DNA of 64,000 bases from Flavobacteriales bacterium (GTDB lineage: Bacteria > Bacteroidota > Bacteroidia > Flavobacteriales_F > PHOS-HE28). The notes below the pieces were generated by a model, which saw only the letters and a program-made list of their open reading frames with translations, did not search any database and was not told where the DNA came from. Below, piece after piece: positions 46,325 through 55,158 of the stretch; the stretch's first letter is position 1; each line of letters begins with the position of its first letter. The stretch covers positions 85,824 to 149,823 of the forward strand of contig JACJZG010000009.1 in NCBI GenBank assembly GCA_020635715.1, in the 5' to 3' direction. Both the position numbers and the translations under genes were made by a program.

Positions 46325-47965
46325 ATGGCAGAGAAGATCGACCTGGAAGCCTCCAAGAACGAGGACAAGAACAAACTGGCCCTCTCCGACCTGAACGCCA
46401 GGTTGAAGAAGATCCACCTCGGCGGCGGCGAGAAACGCATCGCCAAGCAGCACGAGCAAGGCAAGATGACCGCCCGCGAGCGCATCGACGCCCTGCTCGA
46501 CCCCAAGAGCCCGCGCATCGAGATCGGCGCCTTCGCGGCCGATGGCATGTACAAGGAGCACGGCGGTGCGCCCTGCGCCGGTGTGGTGGTGGTGATCGGC
46601 TACGTGAGCAAGCGCCAATGCATCGTGGTGGCCAACGACGCCACCGTGAAGGCCGGCGCCTGGTTCCCCATGACGGGCAAGAAGAACCTGCGCGCGCAGG
46701 AGATCGCCATCGAGAACCGCCTGCCCATCATCTACCTCGTGGATAGCGCCGGCGTGTACCTGCCCATGCAGGACGAGATCTTCCCCGACAAGGAGCACTT
46801 CGGCCGGATCTTCCGCAACAACGCCGTGATGAGCTCCATGGGCATCACGCAGATCGCCGCCGTCATGGGCAGCTGCGTGGCGGGCGGCGCCTACCTGCCC
46901 ATCATGAGCGACGAGGCCCTCATCGTGGAGAAGACCGGCAGCATCTTCCTCGCCGGCAGCTACCTGGTAAAGGCCGCCATCGGCGAGGACATCGACAACG
47001 AAACCCTCGGCGGCGCCACTACGCACAGCGAGATCAGCGGCGTTACCGACTACAAGTGCAAGGACGATGCGGATTGCCTCAAGAAGATCCGCGCCATCGT
47101 GGACAAGCTCGGCAAGCCGAAGGACGCGGGCTTCAGCCGGGAGAAACCCGCGCCGCCCAAGGCCGACCCCAAGGAGATCTTCGGCATCCTGCCCGCCGAC
47201 CGCGCCAAGCCCTACGACATGCGCGAGGTGATCGCGCGGCTGGTGGACGACAGCGACTACACCGAATACAAGGAGGGCTACGGCCAGAGCATCATCACCG
47301 CCTACGCCCGCATCGATGGCTGGGCCGTGGGCATCGTGGCCAACCAGCGCAAAGTGGTGAAGAGCAAGAAGGGCGAGATGCAGTTCGGCGGCGTCATCTA
47401 CAGCGACAGCGCCGACAAGGCCACGCGCTTCATCGCCAACTGCAACCAGAAGAACATCCCGCTGGTCTTCCTGCAGGACGTCACCGGCTTCATGGTGGGC
47501 AGCCGCAGCGAGCACGGCGGCATCATCAAGGACGGCGCGAAACTGGTGAACGCCGTAAGCAACAGCGTGGTGCCCAAGTTCACCGTGATCGTGGGCAACA
47601 GCTACGGCGCCGGCAACTACGCCATGTGCGGCAAGGCTTATGACCCGCGCCTGATCGTGGGCTGGCCCAGCGCGCAGGTGGCGGTGATGGGCGGCGAGCA
47701 GGCCAGCAAGGTGATGCTCCAGATCGAGGTCTCCTCCCTGAAAGCCAAGGGCGAGGTGATAACTCCAGAGAAAGAAAAGGAACTGCTGGACAAGATCCGC
47801 CAGAAGTACGAGGACACCATCAGCCCGTACTACGCGGCAAGCCGCCTGTGGCTGGATGCAGTGATCGATCCGTTGGAGACGCGGACGTGGATATCCTTGG
47901 GGATCGAGGCTGCATCACAAAGTCCTGCGACCCGTGAGTTCAATATGGGCGTGCTTCAAACATGA
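46325..47965 (+). CDS. Acyl-CoA carboxylase beta subunit (MccB-like)
   Basis: A 546-residue carboxyltransferase. The N-terminal part has GGGEKRIAKQHEQGKMTARERIDALLD; both crotonase-like halves are present, with YLPMQDEIFPDK and the oxyanion-type GGAYLPIM in the first, and FLQDVTGFMVG, IVGNSYGAGNYAMCGKAYDPR and WPSAQVAVMGGEQA in the second. The GNYAMCGKAYDPR and MGGEQA combination is closest to methylcrotonyl-CoA carboxylase beta and relatives, not classical PccB. The biotin subunit partner is not in the window. Confidence 0.88.
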   Translation: MAEKIDLEASKNEDKNKLALSDLNARLKKIHLGGGEKRIAKQHEQGKMTARERIDALLDPKSPRIEIGAFAADGMYKEHGGAPCAGVVVVIGYVSKRQCIVVANDATVKAGAWFPMTGKKNLRAQEIAIENRLPIIYLVDSAGVYLPMQDEIFPDKEHFGRIFRNNAVMSSMGITQIAAVMGSCVAGGAYLPIMSDEALIVEKTGSIFLAGSYLVKAAIGEDIDNETLGGATTHSEISGVTDYKCKDDADCLKKIRAIVDKLGKPKDAGFSREKPAPPKADPKEIFGILPADRAKPYDMREVIARLVDDSDYTEYKEGYGQSIITAYARIDGWAVGIVANQRKVVKSKKGEMQFGGVIYSDSADKATRFIANCNQKNIPLVFLQDVTGFMVGSRSEHGGIIKDGAKLVNAVSNSVVPKFTVIVGNSYGAGNYAMCGKAYDPRLIVGWPSAQVAVMGGEQASKVMLQIEVSSLKAKGEVITPEKEKELLDKIRQKYEDTISPYYAASRLWLDAVIDPLETRTWISLGIEAASQSPATREFNMGVLQT

Positions 47966-47993
47966 ACGGTCATCGCGACCATAGCGAAGTGAT

Positions 47994-48090
47994 GGGCGTG
48001 CCCCTCCGCAAAGCCTTCGGGTCGCGCTTTCCGCTGCAAGTCCGCGGCTGGATTACCAGCCTGTGGGCTTTCCGCACCAATCGCTCACGC
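47994..48090 (+). repeat. Bacteroidota-type intergenic repeat, left copy (plus orientation)
   Basis: It runs GGGCGTGCCCCTCCGC ... TCGGGTCGCGCTTTCCGCTG ... GGGCTTTCCGC ... TCGCTCACGC. It shares the ends and the internal GGGCTTTCCGC/TATCCGC theme of a repeat that is widespread between Bacteroidota genes. It lies just before the AT-richer island; related copies in the other direction lie at its right. Confidence 0.6.
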
Positions 48091-48134
48091 ATACGACTGC
48101 ACCTACTGCGTTGCAATTTTCATTCGTGAATCGC

Positions 48135-48974
48135 ATGGGCATCTCACCGCGGATATCAGAACGTCCAAACCAACTTCCGTTTGTACAAAGTGTTTCCCTA
48201 GTTAGGTGGACGGGTAGCAAGAACAGCATCGCCCCAATTTTGTTGAACTACATCCCCACGTGCTATCGGACTTATTGCGAGCCCTTCGCTGGATCCGCAA
48301 GTCTGTTCTTTGCTCTAAGACCTAGGACAGGAATTATAGCTGACATCAACGAGGATCTAATTCTCTTCTACAGAGAGCTGAAATCGCACCCACGCAAACT
48401 CCATTCAATTCTCTCGAGCTTCAAACTGGATGAAGAAACTTACTACGGGCTCAGATCAATTCATCCCGAAAACCTAGATTCCGTCACACGTGCCGCCCGA
48501 TTCATCTACCTAAATCGGTTGTGCTTCAATGGTGTATACCGCACCAACAAGAAAGGCAAGTTCAATGTGCCGATGGGCAAGCGCACCGGTAGGATGCCCG
48601 ACCTTCGATCGTTCCTTACGTATAGCGACCGCTTGAGTCGTTGCCAGATTCACCATTCCCCGTATCAAATAACGATCTCAAACCTAAGGCTCGGCGATTT
48701 CGTCTACTTAGACCCTCCATATCAACACAAACCTCGAAGGTCTAAAGGAGAATTCACATATGAGTCCTTCGATACTGCGGCCTTGCCGGAGTTGATTGAA
48801 ACGGCGCAGCGCCTCACCAAAATGAAAGTCAACGTCATGCTCTCGTATATCGAAACACCAGTACTGCGGAAAGCCTTGAAGGGATGGCGTTTCGTTCGCA
48901 TTGACCTACCACCTCGGATTTCCCGCAGTCCTTCCTACAACGTGACCCAGGAACTTCTTGCGACCAACTACTAG
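48135..48974 (+). CDS. DNA adenine methyltransferase, Dam/D12 class
   Basis: A 279-residue N6-adenine methyltransferase of the alpha-type D12 class. The N-terminal RWTGSKNSIA, the SAM-binding CEPFAGSASLFF (about residues 48-59), DINEDLILFY, the RAARFIYLNRLCFNGVYR segment and the catalytic VYLDPPYQ (about 191-198) are all visible. The target sequence cannot be predicted. It is the first of four closely packed genes; the next begins 4 bp after its stop. Codon use is much lower in G and C at third positions than in the neighbouring genes. Confidence 0.93.
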   Translation: MGISPRISERPNQLPFVQSVSLVRWTGSKNSIAPILLNYIPTCYRTYCEPFAGSASLFFALRPRTGIIADINEDLILFYRELKSHPRKLHSILSSFKLDEETYYGLRSIHPENLDSVTRAARFIYLNRLCFNGVYRTNKKGKFNVPMGKRTGRMPDLRSFLTYSDRLSRCQIHHSPYQITISNLRLGDFVYLDPPYQHKPRRSKGEFTYESFDTAALPELIETAQRLTKMKVNVMLSYIETPVLRKALKGWRFVRIDLPPRISRSPSYNVTQELLATNY

Positions 48975-48978
48975 GCCT

Positions 48979-50181
48979 ATGCGTCTTCTCGTACTCTCTG
49001 ATCTTCATGCTTGTGCAGTTGCAGACTATGCACTGAAGGACTCTTCACATTACAGCCCTCACAACACTGCCATTAGCGACTTGGAGTGTCCTATTCGAAG
49101 CTTGCTTGGCTTTATTGACGCGCGCTCGAAGAAGGATGCAATGGTCGCGGACTATGTCATATGCCCCGGAGATATTATTCATCAAGCCCAACCTGAAGGC
49201 CTTAGCAAGGCCTGGGAGGACATCCACACAATCGCGCGCAAAGTCAATGCAAAAACCGTCATCGCTACGGCTGGCAACCATGACGTTGACTCCAGGCACA
49301 AGCACTCAGACTTTGACCCTAAGGGCGAGCTACAAACCATCTCCCCCTTCTTTCCATTGGCCGACGAAACCTTCTCTAATGAATTCTGGTCTCGCAACCT
49401 AACTATCATACAGGAGAGCGAGGCCAACATAGTTGTGCTCAACACTTGCGCTTATCATGGTTCCAGTGATGTCCCGGATGAACAAAAACACGGTCGAATT
49501 TCAAGGCATACTTTGAACTATCTCGACAAGCGTCTGAGCGAGATGGTAAATGACCTAAACAACCGCGTCAATATTCTTCTCTGCCATCATCACCCTCAAC
49601 CAGTTGCTACGCCCAATGCCAACGACTTTCAAGACATAAAGGGTGGTGCTGATCTACTCGCCATCTTGAACAAGCCTGATTACGGTTCATGGCTAATGAT
49701 CCATGGGCACATACACTATCCATATGTAGAGTATGCTCGCGGAACGACCACATCACCAATCATTTTCTCGGCGGGGTCTGTAGCCGCTAAATTGTACTGG
49801 GACCTTGGAACTACAACACGAAATCAGTTCTACATCCTTGATATTTCACGACATCCATCTGGTGCTGTGGTTGGTCAGGGTCAAGCCTACATATGGGGAC
49901 CAGGCCACGGATGGAAGGAGGCGGATGCTCAGTATGGCATCCCTCCTGTTTTCGGGTTTGGAATTCGGAACCCGCCGGCAAGTTGGATCCCACAGATCTC
50001 CTCGGCGGTCAGTTCCTTTCTCAGCTGGGACGAACTTGTTACTGCCATTCCAGACTTGAAGTACGTCTCATACGGTGATATCGCCGCACTAGCGCATCAT
50101 CTTCGCCGCAATGGCTCTCCCCGCTTCCAAGTGAGCGAAGTCAATGGCTCAATAACCGAAATCGTAAAGCTGGTAACATGA
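48979..50181 (+). CDS. Calcineurin-like metallophosphoesterase
   Basis: A 400-residue protein whose catalytic core is complete: Asp8/His10 (SDLHAC), CPGDI (about residues 62-66), AGNHDVD (98-104), LLCHHHP (about 203) and HGHIH (about 240). It binds two metals and hydrolyses phosphodiesters or phosphomonoesters; cleavage of DNA, nucleotides or cyclic nucleotides is possible. A C-terminal helical part (about residues 300-400) has no recognised domain. The last codons overlap the next gene (4 bp), so the genes are translationally coupled. Confidence 0.88.
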   Translation: MRLLVLSDLHACAVADYALKDSSHYSPHNTAISDLECPIRSLLGFIDARSKKDAMVADYVICPGDIIHQAQPEGLSKAWEDIHTIARKVNAKTVIATAGNHDVDSRHKHSDFDPKGELQTISPFFPLADETFSNEFWSRNLTIIQESEANIVVLNTCAYHGSSDVPDEQKHGRISRHTLNYLDKRLSEMVNDLNNRVNILLCHHHPQPVATPNANDFQDIKGGADLLAILNKPDYGSWLMIHGHIHYPYVEYARGTTTSPIIFSAGSVAAKLYWDLGTTTRNQFYILDISRHPSGAVVGQGQAYIWGPGHGWKEADAQYGIPPVFGFGIRNPPASWIPQISSAVSSFLSWDELVTAIPDLKYVSYGDIAALAHHLRRNGSPRFQVSEVNGSITEIVKLVT

Positions 50182-52046
50182 CAATTGAACATGCGCAAGT
50201 ATTCGCGTCGTTCAATGCAAAGCGCTTGAAGGGCGCAGAGGTGGCCAAGACCTTTGTTGCACCTGACTACTTCGCGACTATCGCGCAGCGCAACCATTGC
50301 ACTTTAGTCGGACCCAGAGGATCGGGAAAAACAACATTGCTTCGGATGCTCTCACAAAGCGCCCTTGAAGCTTGGACGCATCCTAATGCGGACTCTGATT
50401 ACATCAAGTACATCGATTATTCAAGCGTCTTTATCCCAAACGATTTCAGATTCAGAGAGGAACTGAGGAGCATCGAACTATCCCCCCTTACCCCACAGGA
50501 AGCAGCGCTCTTCCTGCGTGCTACATTCAACACTCACGTCTTCCAGTGCTTTGTAGAAGCCCTTTCGGAAAAGGTTGCGACTCCGACTGGTAAAGAACAT
50601 CGACTGTTTCGCCGCACCACTATCTCGCGCGAAACTCAAATGAGTATCGCGCGCAGCCTCATTACGCTCTTTCAACTGCCCGATTCGACGCCTAGTACCA
50701 TTAACGGCGTCCGGCTTGCTCTTTCACATCGAAAGCTCCTCATTAGATCTCTCTTCGGGGCGCTTCTGTTCAAATCAGTCAAAGAGAGAGCGGAAGCCCT
50801 CTCTGCAACGGACTACCTGCACATACCACTTCTTGAGGCCTTGTCCACGATGATAGCTTCCTTGGACGAGCCTCTTGATGCCCCAGAAGAGATTTGGTGC
50901 CTTTTGCTGGATGAGCTAGAACTCATGCCAGCAAGTCTGTTGAATGAACTCCTTGATTCGCTCAGAGGGTACAGCGACAACAGAATCCTTATCAAAGTTT
51001 CGCTCAGTCCGGCCTTCCCAAACATCACAGGGCTGTCTGACGCACTGAAGGCAATCGCCTCACATGACTATGAGGAGATCATGCTTTGGTATCCCGACAG
51101 GGTAAAAAGTCATGATTTTACTGAACGGCTTTGGGAGAGTTTTGCGAACCTCAACCAATTGCCTGTACGGAATGCACACGAGGTCTTTGAGCACAGCTTT
51201 ACTGAAGCGGTTCGTTACAAGGACCGCCGTGTCTATAGACAGAAAGGCTTCTATGCGAACATTTTCGAGGCGGCGATGGAATTGGACCCATCATTTAAGA
51301 GATACATCGCCACACATAACATTGACATAAATGCACTCGAAGAATTGGATGACAACAGGCGGGCAGCAGTCGTACGAAAAATTGCCCCGCTCGTCCCGTT
51401 GCGCTTGTTCTACAGGACAGCAGATGACGCCGGTGATCCCACGTTGCGATCCAGAAAGCGGCCATTGATTTTCTCTGGCAAGGAGATGTTGTTCTCATCC
51501 TGTGATGGGAATCCCCGTTGGTTTATTGGCCTTATGAACAAATTGATTGAACGTAGGAATCCCAACGGAACTGTAGATCAAGAGGTACAAGCCGATGTGA
51601 TGTACACGTTTGCACAGCGGTACTTGTTCAAATTGAAGACAGAGCCCTTGCTTCATATGACTGAAGGGAATATGCCCTCAATGTCGCTTCAAGCATTGAT
51701 TGTGGACATAGCCAAGTACATGCACCGTCGATTGGTACTCGATGCATTCTCAGCCAATCCTACTTCAACCTTTCAAGTTGACGGGGACATCAAGCAATCC
51801 GTGGCGCGGCTGATTGAGTCAGGCGTAGCCGAAGGTGCATTGGTCTATCTTCCGAAGGAGATCTATGGTGACCCATTAATACTGGACAACGTGCTCGGAA
51901 AGACTTTTCGAATTACTCATCGCTTCGCGCCTCTTTTCGGTCTCAGCATGCGCAATGATCGGTCGGTTACGCTGAGCACTATTCTTCGAGCGGGCCGCAC
52001 ATCTGCTTCCGATGAGACCGAACTGGATATGCTCAAGCTCTTCTGA
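50178..52046 (+). CDS. ORC/CDC6-like AAA+ ATPase
   Basis: A 622-residue ATPase. Its N-terminus FASFNAKRLKGAEVAKTFV is the hallmark of a bacterial ORC-CDC6-like family. The Walker A is GPRGSGKTTL (residues 45-54), Walker B is WCLLLDELELMP (about 241-252) and a sensor segment is ILIKVSLSPAF. A C-terminal helical part (about residues 400-622) probably carries the winged-helix/partner-binding region. Such ATPases are seen next to metallo-enzymes in mobile islands. Hydrolysis-driven sensing of DNA or partners is an inference. Confidence 0.82.
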   Translation: MTIEHAQVFASFNAKRLKGAEVAKTFVAPDYFATIAQRNHCTLVGPRGSGKTTLLRMLSQSALEAWTHPNADSDYIKYIDYSSVFIPNDFRFREELRSIELSPLTPQEAALFLRATFNTHVFQCFVEALSEKVATPTGKEHRLFRRTTISRETQMSIARSLITLFQLPDSTPSTINGVRLALSHRKLLIRSLFGALLFKSVKERAEALSATDYLHIPLLEALSTMIASLDEPLDAPEEIWCLLLDELELMPASLLNELLDSLRGYSDNRILIKVSLSPAFPNITGLSDALKAIASHDYEEIMLWYPDRVKSHDFTERLWESFANLNQLPVRNAHEVFEHSFTEAVRYKDRRVYRQKGFYANIFEAAMELDPSFKRYIATHNIDINALEELDDNRRAAVVRKIAPLVPLRLFYRTADDAGDPTLRSRKRPLIFSGKEMLFSSCDGNPRWFIGLMNKLIERRNPNGTVDQEVQADVMYTFAQRYLFKLKTEPLLHMTEGNMPSMSLQALIVDIAKYMHRRLVLDAFSANPTSTFQVDGDIKQSVARLIESGVAEGALVYLPKEIYGDPLILDNVLGKTFRITHRFAPLFGLSMRNDRSVTLSTILRAGRTSASDETELDMLKLF

Positions 52047-52048
52047 CC

Positions 52049-53020
52049 ATGTATTGGCGCAACCTCACTGTCGGTTCGATACAGGGCCTTAATACCACGG
52101 GACCGTATGACCTCGCAATCTGCGCCCTGGGCTTTGAATCAAGGTGCGTGTCCCACGCAGCTTCGTTCAAGGCCAATTCGAAGACACAACAAGCAATCGG
52201 CTTTACTCACGGGCATAACGACCTGTACAGGGCGCACAAGAAGGTCTTTGCCGACTTACAGATTGATGTAAAGGAGCCCGATGATTCAGGCTTTAGGACG
52301 CTTGTGCAAGAGTTACTTAATCGATTGACGGTCGTCGATTCTCCCCTTACTGTCTGCGTCGATATTTCAAGCTTCTCGCGTAAACGCCTCGGCATGCTAC
52401 TAGAGGCATTTACCGACCACTCAGTTCCAATTCAGGTAGATTTCGCCTATTCCCTTGCGGCCTTCAACACTCCGAAGGAGTTTGATGGCCTCACTTTGGA
52501 GATTGGTCCAATTACTCCACGGTTTTCTGGATGGACGGCTCACCCTGATCCCAATCTCGATTGTATTGTCGGTCTCGGATTTGAGACTGGTCGCGCCGTT
52601 GGTGCAATCGATGTGATTGAAGCAACCAAGGTGCATGTCTTTCATCCGAAGTCTGCGCTGATTGAATATGAGCAAGAGGTACTAAAGGCAAATACAAGTC
52701 TGCTTGACGTTGTTGGATACAATGAATGGATCAACTACAACGTGGAACTTCCTTTTCAACTTTTTGAGAAGCTCGAATCCATGGTCGCCATGAAGAAGAC
52801 AGAAAGTAGCGTCGTAGTGTTTCCGTTTGGCCCTAAAGTTTTTGCGCTGGTTTCTCTGCTGGTTGGCCTCATTCATCCGGAAATCACAATCTGGCGCATT
52901 TCGCATGGAATGAATACTCCGGAAGTAGATCGTAAGCCGTCCGGGATTACTGCGTACTTGCGTGTCAGCTTCTTGAGAACTGGAAACGAAATTTCGGTGA
53001 AGGCAAACGCACAAGTCTGA
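52049..53020 (+). CDS. Uncharacterised protein of the AT-rich island
   Basis: The 323-residue protein starts 2 bp after the ATPase stop. It opens with YDLAICALGFESRC, which looks like the first strand/loop of a Rossmann-like fold and recalls other uncharacterised proteins with a GFExRC/S turn. VCVDISSFSRKRLGMLLEA supplies a second loop, and SVVVFPFGPKVFAL a third strand-helix unit. There is no signal or transmembrane segment. No enzyme motif is recognised. It is plausibly the effector or sensor partner of the ATPase. Confidence 0.7.
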   Translation: MYWRNLTVGSIQGLNTTGPYDLAICALGFESRCVSHAASFKANSKTQQAIGFTHGHNDLYRAHKKVFADLQIDVKEPDDSGFRTLVQELLNRLTVVDSPLTVCVDISSFSRKRLGMLLEAFTDHSVPIQVDFAYSLAAFNTPKEFDGLTLEIGPITPRFSGWTAHPDPNLDCIVGLGFETGRAVGAIDVIEATKVHVFHPKSALIEYEQEVLKANTSLLDVVGYNEWINYNVELPFQLFEKLESMVAMKKTESSVVVFPFGPKVFALVSLLVGLIHPEITIWRISHGMNTPEVDRKPSGITAYLRVSFLRTGNEISVKANAQV

Positions 53021-53087
53021 CTACAACCCGCAGGAGAGTATCCACCTCTGGTTTGCTTAGAACAATTGCAGTCAGCCCCCCATTTCA

Positions 53088-53173
53088 CGTGAGGGATAGA
53101 AGCAAGTAGCCCGGAGGCGTCCTGAGCGAAGTCGAAGGATCGCCGAGGTCTACTGCGAATAGCCCGACGGCGT
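53088..53173 (-). repeat. Intergenic repeat, right copy 1 (opposite orientation)
   Basis: The sequence GTGAGGGATAGAAGCAAGTAGCCCGGAG ... GGTCTACTGCGAATAGCCCGACGG has the GTGAGGGAT end and the pair of TAGCCCGG / ATAGCCCGAC elements of the known Bacteroidota-style repeat. It is related to the left copy at 47994 in reverse orientation. Confidence 0.65.
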
Positions 53174-53388
53174 GCTGTTGGGGATCGAGTAAACGACGTA
53201 TATTCGTAATGCGTCTGATTCACCCATCAACGGCATCATAGAAGCCACATTGAAGAGCACACTCGGCCATAGGCCATCACCGCTCAGTAATCGGCACACG
53301 CAGCCATACCAAGGGTAGTAGTCAGGATCAGACGTATGTCGTTTTCACCGCCGCCGAGCACATCGCTCGACGGGAAAAGGCTGCGTCC

Positions 53389-53547
53389 ATGGCTTCTCGT
53401 GTACCAAGACGGACTGGTTTCCGTTTCGACGTCAATGAACTTTTCCACAGGCCGCGCCAGTGGATTCCTTTCTGCATTGCACTGGCGCTACTCGCTGGCA
53501 TCGTAAAGGGGCTGGACTTACTCGAATGGATCCGGACCCTCTTCTAG
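53389..53547 (+). CDS. Possible 52-residue membrane protein between repeats
   Basis: An ATG frame encodes a basic N-terminus (MASRVPRRTGFRF) and one membrane helix (WIPFCIALALLAGIVKG). It lies in the repeat-rich gap. The frame is open further upstream, so the true start is uncertain. No family was recognised; a chance frame is possible. Confidence 0.3.
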   Translation: MASRVPRRTGFRFDVNELFHRPRQWIPFCIALALLAGIVKGLDLLEWIRTLF

Positions 53548-53563
53548 TTCATTACCCTCTTTG

Positions 53564-53658
53564 CGCGTGAGGGACAGGAGCAAGTAGCCCGGAGCCGGTC
53601 CATTGCGAGGAGGAACGACGAATCAACGGCGAGGACTACTGCACATAGTCCGACGGCG
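53564..53658 (-). repeat. Intergenic repeat, right copy 2
   Basis: GCGTGAGGGACAGGAGCAAGTAGCCCGGAG ... GGACTACTGCACATAGTCCGACGGCG matches copy 1 across the ends with a different middle part, so the conserved ends flank a variable core. Confidence 0.65.
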
Positions 53659-53745
53659 AGTCTTCGAGCCGGCACGCCCAAACCTCCTCACCCCTTCCCC
53701 ATCCGCGCCATCAGGCCACGGCTAACCGGCGCGCAGCGCTAGGCC

Positions 53746-54405
53746 TCAAGCCGCCTTCCCTTTCTCCTCCTCCCGCTTGGCGCGGGCCAGGCGTTCGGTC
53801 TGTTGGCCGGTGGTAAGGCTGTCCCAGGCGCGCTGGGCATCCAGGCGTTCCATCAGGTCCAGCTGCTCGGGGAACAATTGTCCGAAGCTGACGAAGGTGC
53901 GCACATGAATGATGTCAGTGCTCTGGTCCCAGTCCCCCAGCCCGAGGCCATGGTTCATGCCCACACGCACCTCCCACACGTTGGGGCTGCGCTCGTACAG
54001 GGTTTCCATGCTGTAGTAGAAGTTCTCGAAGAAGAAGTGCTTCAGACGTTCCAGCGGGTTGGCCGTGGGGTCGAAGCGTTCGCCATAGCGCTGGATCAGA
54101 TGGTTGTCTAGGCAATAGGTGCTGCCGCTGGGGGTGACGATGAGCCCGAAGATGCGGCCCTTCTCATCATAGGTCCATACCAAGGGATGCATGAGCAGCC
54201 CCGCCTTGCGGATGCTGAAGTGCAACAGCCAGTTGTTCTTGCGCGGCGAGCGCCAGGGCTCCAGGTGCGACAAGATGTGCGCACGATCGCGCAGGTGCTT
54301 GCCCCGCAACTTGGGCATGAGGCTGTCCACCTTGTTCCACAGGGCCTTGTAGTCCCGGCGTGCCTCGGCGACCATTTCGGGAAGGGACATCGCGGGGACG
54401 AGCAT
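53746..54405 (-). CDS. Hypothetical protein, 219 residues
   Basis: A soluble, charged protein with LRDRAHILSHLEPW, an aromatic beta-like middle (WTYDEKGRIFGLIVTPSGSTYCLDNHLIQRYGERF) and a final helix rich in Lys/Glu. The NHLIQRYGER segment recalls phage or toxin-like proteins, but no family can be named. It lies 9 bp from the fibronectin III gene on the same strand. Confidence 0.55.
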   Translation of the reverse strand: MLVPAMSLPEMVAEARRDYKALWNKVDSLMPKLRGKHLRDRAHILSHLEPWRSPRKNNWLLHFSIRKAGLLMHPLVWTYDEKGRIFGLIVTPSGSTYCLDNHLIQRYGERFDPTANPLERLKHFFFENFYYSMETLYERSPNVWEVRVGMNHGLGLGDWDQSTDIIHVRTFVSFGQLFPEQLDLMERLDAQRAWDSLTTGQQTERLARAKREEEKGKAA

Positions 54406-54414
54406 GGGGCGGAG

Positions 54415-55032
54415 TTAGGCGGCCTTGCCGTAGGCCACGTTGCTGTAGGGGCTTTGGGTCTTGGTACCCACGGCGCACACCCTGAACTGCTGATCCACAT
54501 AGGACGTGAGGCCACCGATCACCGCTTTGGGGCGTGAGGAAAGGACCACACGCTCCCATTGCTCCGTACCGTCGATCTCCTTCACCAGGCGCTCCACCTG
54601 GTAGATAATGGCACCGGGCACGTTCTCCCAACGCACCTTCACCTGTCCGGGGTAGGCGGTGGCCCGTACCGTGAGGTTCATGGGCTGCTTGAGCGAGTTG
54701 ATCGGCTCGGCCCGTTTCACCCGGAAGAAACCGGAGGTCACGAGCTTCTCGACATCCCCTTGGCACACGCTATTGACGTAGGAGGCCAGGCGGCTCAGGT
54801 AATCGTTGATCCGCTCCACGGCCTGGTTCCGCTCGAAGATGGCGCGGCGGCCACGGTCCATGGCGGCAAGGTTCGCTCGCTTCAGCTCCAGGTAGGCCGC
54901 ATGGAACTCGGCCATACTGGGCGTCGGGTCCGGGAAGTTCGGGTTGCCGTTCATCGACTTGAACACATTAGCAGCACGGGTCGCCTTCTCCAATGGGTTG
55001 AGGCCACGCAGGCCAGCTTTCACCTTTTCCAT
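54415..55032 (-). CDS. Fibronectin type III domain protein, 205 residues
   Basis: The first 100 residues are helical (MEKVKAGLRGLNPLEK, NFPDPTPSMAEFHAAYLELKRAN) and resemble a Bacteroidota family in which a helical region is joined to a C-terminal fibronectin III module (NLTVRATAYPGQVKVRWENVPGAIIYQVER). I chose ATG 55032 because homologous-looking N-termini start with a similar MxKVKxG. A GTG in the same frame at 55158 would add 42 Ala/Pro-rich residues and lies next to an in-frame TAG. Location and role are unknown. Confidence 0.65.
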   Translation of the reverse strand: MEKVKAGLRGLNPLEKATRAANVFKSMNGNPNFPDPTPSMAEFHAAYLELKRANLAAMDRGRRAIFERNQAVERINDYLSRLASYVNSVCQGDVEKLVTSGFFRVKRAEPINSLKQPMNLTVRATAYPGQVKVRWENVPGAIIYQVERLVKEIDGTEQWERVVLSSRPKAVIGGLTSYVDQQFRVCAVGTKTQSPYSNVAYGKAA

Positions 55033-55158
55033 GAACGATCGGGTTTCGACGGTGTTGTACGTGCCATGAGTGCGAACGGTTGCGATCGTGCCTGCAGAAG
55101 GTTCGATCGTGGGTGCTGGTGGCCCCTTGGCTGGTGCATGGCCCTTGGATGCAGCCAC

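Larger units (their letters stand above)
53021..53745. other. 725-bp gap at right edge of the AT-rich island
   Basis: It holds two copies of the intergenic repeat (53088-53173 and 53564-53658) and a short reading frame (53389-53547). No RNA gene, transposase or direct repeat that would mark an insertion was seen. Confidence 0.6.

Noticed and set aside
45940..46746. 268-codon plus frame over the palindromic repeats
   Set aside because: Its peptide repeats (SYLRHLRHLWK) are just translated DNA repeats followed by a shadow of the carboxylase gene.
46232..47515. 427-codon minus-strand frame opposite the acyl-CoA carboxylase gene
   Set aside because: Same reason: shadow of a strongly supported enzyme.
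48063..48134. Upstream extension of the Dam methylase frame
   Set aside because: The added residues come from the intergenic repeat; the ATG at 48135 precedes the conserved domain.
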